Shown here: one piece after another, positions 62,225-64,000 of the stretch
How the letters are laid out: each line of letters starts with the position of its first letter
Numbering within the stretch: the first letter of the stretch is position 1
Origin: JBFWNG01 sp050251195
GTDB taxonomy: Bacteria; Bdellovibrionota_B; Oligoflexia; Oligoflexales; Oligoflexaceae
NCBI GenBank assembly: GCA_050251195.1
Contig: JBFWNG010000006.1
Coordinates: forward strand, 1-64,000
Direction of reading: 5' to 3'
DNA length: 64,000 nucleotides
Notes under the pieces: generated by a model
Database searches by the model: none
What the model saw: the letters and a program-made list of their open reading frames with translations, nothing else
Told to the model about the DNA's origin: nothing
Program-made: the position numbers and the translations under genes

Positions 62225-62382
62225 GACTCGCCCTTGTGTTGTCCAATACTTTGAATACCAAAAGCGAACATAGAAATCCAATAAAAACAGGTAGCTGCAT
62301 GGCGTGATTCGGCGGGCTGACGTCGAGCGTGTCAGTCCTGATTCCGAGTGTCTCACGAAGAAATTGGTGCTATGCTGGGCCC
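62225..62382. promoter_or_regulatory. divergent promoter region kbl / FabH-like
   Basis: This 158-base spacer should carry promoters for the kbl-tdh unit (leftward) and the FabH-like gene (rightward). No confident hexamer pairs were recognised. Confidence 0.3.
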
Positions 62383-63426
62383 ATGTTCAAAATCAAAGCC
62401 TGCGAAGTAGCCTTTCCTGAGCGAATTGTCTCCAATACGGATGTCTTGGACGTTATCGCTAAAGCCAACGGTCAATTGCCGCAGCCTACTATCGAGAAAC
62501 TCTTGTCAAAAATCTCGAGATTCTTTGACTATTCCGGGATTGAGTCCCGCCGGTGGCTAGAGCAGGGCGGCTCGTCGTTTCCCTTGATTCTGAATGCTGT
62601 GGAGTCGGCGTTGAGGGCGGCTGGTTCTGAAAAAGACGAGATCGGAATGGTGATTTTCGCGGGAATTGACCGGAAGGTGATCGAGCCGGGCTTTTCCTTC
62701 CTTGTCGCCAAGATGGCAGGACTGAAGAGTCTTCAGTGCTTTGACGTCCTGGAGGCCTGCAACGGCTGGGTGCGGGCCGTCGATATTGCGCAGAATTATT
62801 TTCGGGGCGGATTTAGGAAACAAATTCTAATTGTAACGGCGGAGTTTCTTTGTCACGAAGGCGCACTGGTACAAAAAAGTTTCACGGTTTCGGATGTGAA
62901 AGATCTCGATTGGTCCATGGCCTCGATGACCTTGGGCGAGTCGGCGACAGCAACAATTCTTGCGTACGACAGCAACGGAGTTTGGGACGGGGAATTGGTA
63001 GCTCTACCCGAGTATTGCGATCTCTGTTACTGCATTTTGGACGGCAACAACTTCGACATGCATGGATTCAGCAATGATCGTCCCAAGATCGAAGGGAAGT
63101 TTGCTTCGTATGCTCAAAGGATGAACACGGTCGGTATGCCTGTCATGTCTGAATTGATGGCTAACCATGTAGAGCATCTTTCCAAGGCGATGATATGTTT
63201 CCCTCACGCGCATTCCATCAAGTGCTGGACAAGAATCGCAAAGACACTTGCGCTCGAACTGCCGTATTATTTTATTTTTCGCGACTACGGCAATTTAGCG
63301 ACTTCGTCGATACCGGCGGCTCTGTCATTGGCTTTCAAAGAAGGCGCTATCGTCCGAGGCGATAGATTTTCGGTCACCACCGCGGCAGCGGGGATGTCGT
63401 TCGGAGTGTTTCACTCTATTTTTTAA
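62383..63426 (+). CDS. FabH-like 3-oxoacyl-ACP synthase III family protein
   Basis: The 347-residue thiolase-fold enzyme keeps a C-H-N triad: Cys126 in LEACNGWVRA, His275 in FPHAHS (FabH has PHQAN) and Asn304 in GNLATSSIPAAL. A GESATATIL element matches the FabH GDGAGA-type loop, and TAAAGMSFG near the end matches the GGGL(T/S)WG region loosely. Replacement of PHQAN and of the C-terminal Gly-rich motif suggests a specialised condensing enzyme rather than housekeeping FabH. HMG-CoA synthase is absent from the mevalonate operon; this protein lacks that enzyme's motifs. ATG at 62383, ribosome site weak. Confidence 0.82.
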   Translation: MFKIKACEVAFPERIVSNTDVLDVIAKANGQLPQPTIEKLLSKISRFFDYSGIESRRWLEQGGSSFPLILNAVESALRAAGSEKDEIGMVIFAGIDRKVIEPGFSFLVAKMAGLKSLQCFDVLEACNGWVRAVDIAQNYFRGGFRKQILIVTAEFLCHEGALVQKSFTVSDVKDLDWSMASMTLGESATATILAYDSNGVWDGELVALPEYCDLCYCILDGNNFDMHGFSNDRPKIEGKFASYAQRMNTVGMPVMSELMANHVEHLSKAMICFPHAHSIKCWTRIAKTLALELPYYFIFRDYGNLATSSIPAALSLAFKEGAIVRGDRFSVTTAAAGMSFGVFHSIF

Positions 63427-63564
63427 AAATCCATTGCATGTTCCCGTCATCCATACTTCCGTCCTCTCTCCGGAAAACATTTGGTAAAAACTTTAAAAAA
63501 CAAAGGAAAACCAGGCGGTCGATGGAGGTATCGTCCAGTTGAGAATAATGAAATGGCGCCCCTC

Positions 63565-63594
63565 TTGAAAGAATCCTGGAAAACCGCGTAAAAT
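63565..63594 (+). promoter_or_regulatory. candidate sigma-70 promoter of DUF4956-like gene
   Basis: TTGAAA (63565-63570) and TAAAAT (63589-63594) with an 18-base spacer lie 54 bases ahead of the TTG start at 63648. Each hexamer matches the consensus at 5 of 6 positions. Confidence 0.5.
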
Positions 63595-63647
63595 AAGAAT
63601 GTTAACCACCTCAATATATTTCAAGGTCACAATCTTTAGGATTAGTT

Positions 63648-64000
63648 TTGTCGGAAGAAATTCTTCAGCTTATTTCGTTGGCGAAAGTGCCTCCCGAGCG
63701 CATCGTCAAGGACCTTGTTCGGCTCGTCATGTCGGGCTTTTTGTCGACCGTCGCGGCGGGGCTTTACGCCTTTATCCAGAAGAAGGAAAGAATCACCGTC
63801 AACAATCTGCCTTATACCATGATCCTATTCAGCGTCATGGCCTGCGGCATGATGATGGTGGTCGGAGATTCGGTCGCCAAGGCATTTGGTTTGGTGGGTG
63901 CGCTGTCGGTATTGCGGTTTCGCTTAAATATTAAAAACCCAACCGATATGGCGGCGATCCTTTTTACGCTAGTCATTGGCATTACATGCGGGATCAACCT
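63648..64000 (+). CDS. DUF4956-like membrane protein (partial, cut at window end)
   Basis: About 117 residues are visible, with no stop before the edge. TTG at 63648 is the only start in the open frame, with AGGA six bases upstream. The translation shows three hydrophobic segments: LVMSGFLSTVAAGLYAFI, TMILFSVMACGMMMVVGD and ILFTLVIGITCGI. Between the last two lies FGLVGALSVLRFRLNIKNP, the VGALS(V/I)xRFR..(I)K(D/N)P motif typical of DUF4956 and related MgtC-like families. Function in this family is not established; it often sits near VTC or CotH genes elsewhere. It follows the FabH-like gene by 221 bases. Confidence 0.75.
   Translation, partial: MSEEILQLISLAKVPPERIVKDLVRLVMSGFLSTVAAGLYAFIQKKERITVNNLPYTMILFSVMACGMMMVVGDSVAKAFGLVGALSVLRFRLNIKNPTDMAAILFTLVIGITCGIN

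Noticed and set aside
62383..63426. FabH-like gene as the missing HMG-CoA synthase
   Set aside because: The active-site Cys context and His/Asn triad are those of ketoacyl synthase III; the Glu-Cys-His pattern of HMG-CoA synthase is not seen.
63599..63934. 111-residue frame near the right edge
   Set aside because: It is in another frame of the DUF4956-like gene, whose translation shows membrane helices and a family motif.
1..64000. tRNA, rRNA, insertion sequence or prophage genes
   Set aside because: No cloverleaf with a GTTCRANNC arm, no rRNA-like stretch, transposase or phage structural gene was recognised on either strand.

Overview
The window looks like a chromosomal segment of a motile, flagellated Gram-negative bacterium of roughly 50% GC, most likely from the Bdellovibrionota/Oligoflexia or a related former 'deltaproteobacterial' lineage. 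The support is circumstantial: many lipoproteins and outer-membrane-type proteins, flagellin, CheA/CheW, PilZ, FapA (DUF342), DUF4301 and DUF937-OmpA proteins, and a mevalonate pathway in a diderm. No rRNA, tRNA, CRISPR array, transposase or phage gene was seen, and genes are tightly packed on both strands. TTG start codons are unusually frequent (about 15 of about 60 genes by Shine-Dalgarno position and overlap).

Layout. 1-6956: a short tandem REP-like repeat, then (minus strand, read right to left) a lower mevalonate operon: type 2 IPP isomerase with an extra N-terminal domain, class II HMG-CoA reductase, phosphomevalonate kinase, diphosphomevalonate decarboxylase, mevalonate kinase, then a secreted protein and a lipoprotein. 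7079-9473: four overlapping genes ending in a CpaC-like secretin homologue. 9569-14938: a lipoprotein zinc metalloprotease, then a hypothetical protein, a Lon-like protease and EpmA (EF-P lysine transferase). 15177-17153: a 34-residue very basic protein, a HAMP-only membrane protein and RlmN. 17281-21689: FapA, a sensor kinase and a REC-like/PilZ protein. 21845-26135: TlyA, SerB, a DUF4301 protein and an unknown protein.

26311-34836: a 1653-residue repeat protein, then a minus-strand STAS-like/CheA/CheW operon. 34994-41280: enolase, leucyl aminopeptidase, MutY with a lysine-rich protein, enoyl-CoA hydratase and 3-hydroxybutyryl-CoA dehydrogenase. 41386-46422: a folate operon (PabB, a REC-like/TPR protein, FolE) and a degenerate kinase-like sensor. 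46567-55460: flagellin with a candidate sigma-54 promoter, and a run of envelope proteins (lipoproteins, CsgG/FlgO-like, DUF937-OmpA, a putative beta-barrel, a single-pass membrane protein). 55499-63426: SerA, GreB, ClpB, Tdh, Kbl and a FabH-like condensing enzyme. A DUF4956-like gene runs off the right edge.

Together the window encodes isoprenoid precursor synthesis from HMG-CoA (HMG-CoA synthase is not here), serine synthesis (SerA, SerB), threonine-to-glycine conversion (Tdh, Kbl), folate entry steps, translation and ribosome modification (EpmA, RlmN, TlyA), protein quality control (Lon-like, ClpB) and a signalling/motility set. Parts that known families explain least are the N-terminal domain on the isomerase, the proteins coupled to the mevalonate operon, the secretin-like four-gene operon, the giant repeat protein with its divergent partner, and the CheA linker repeats.
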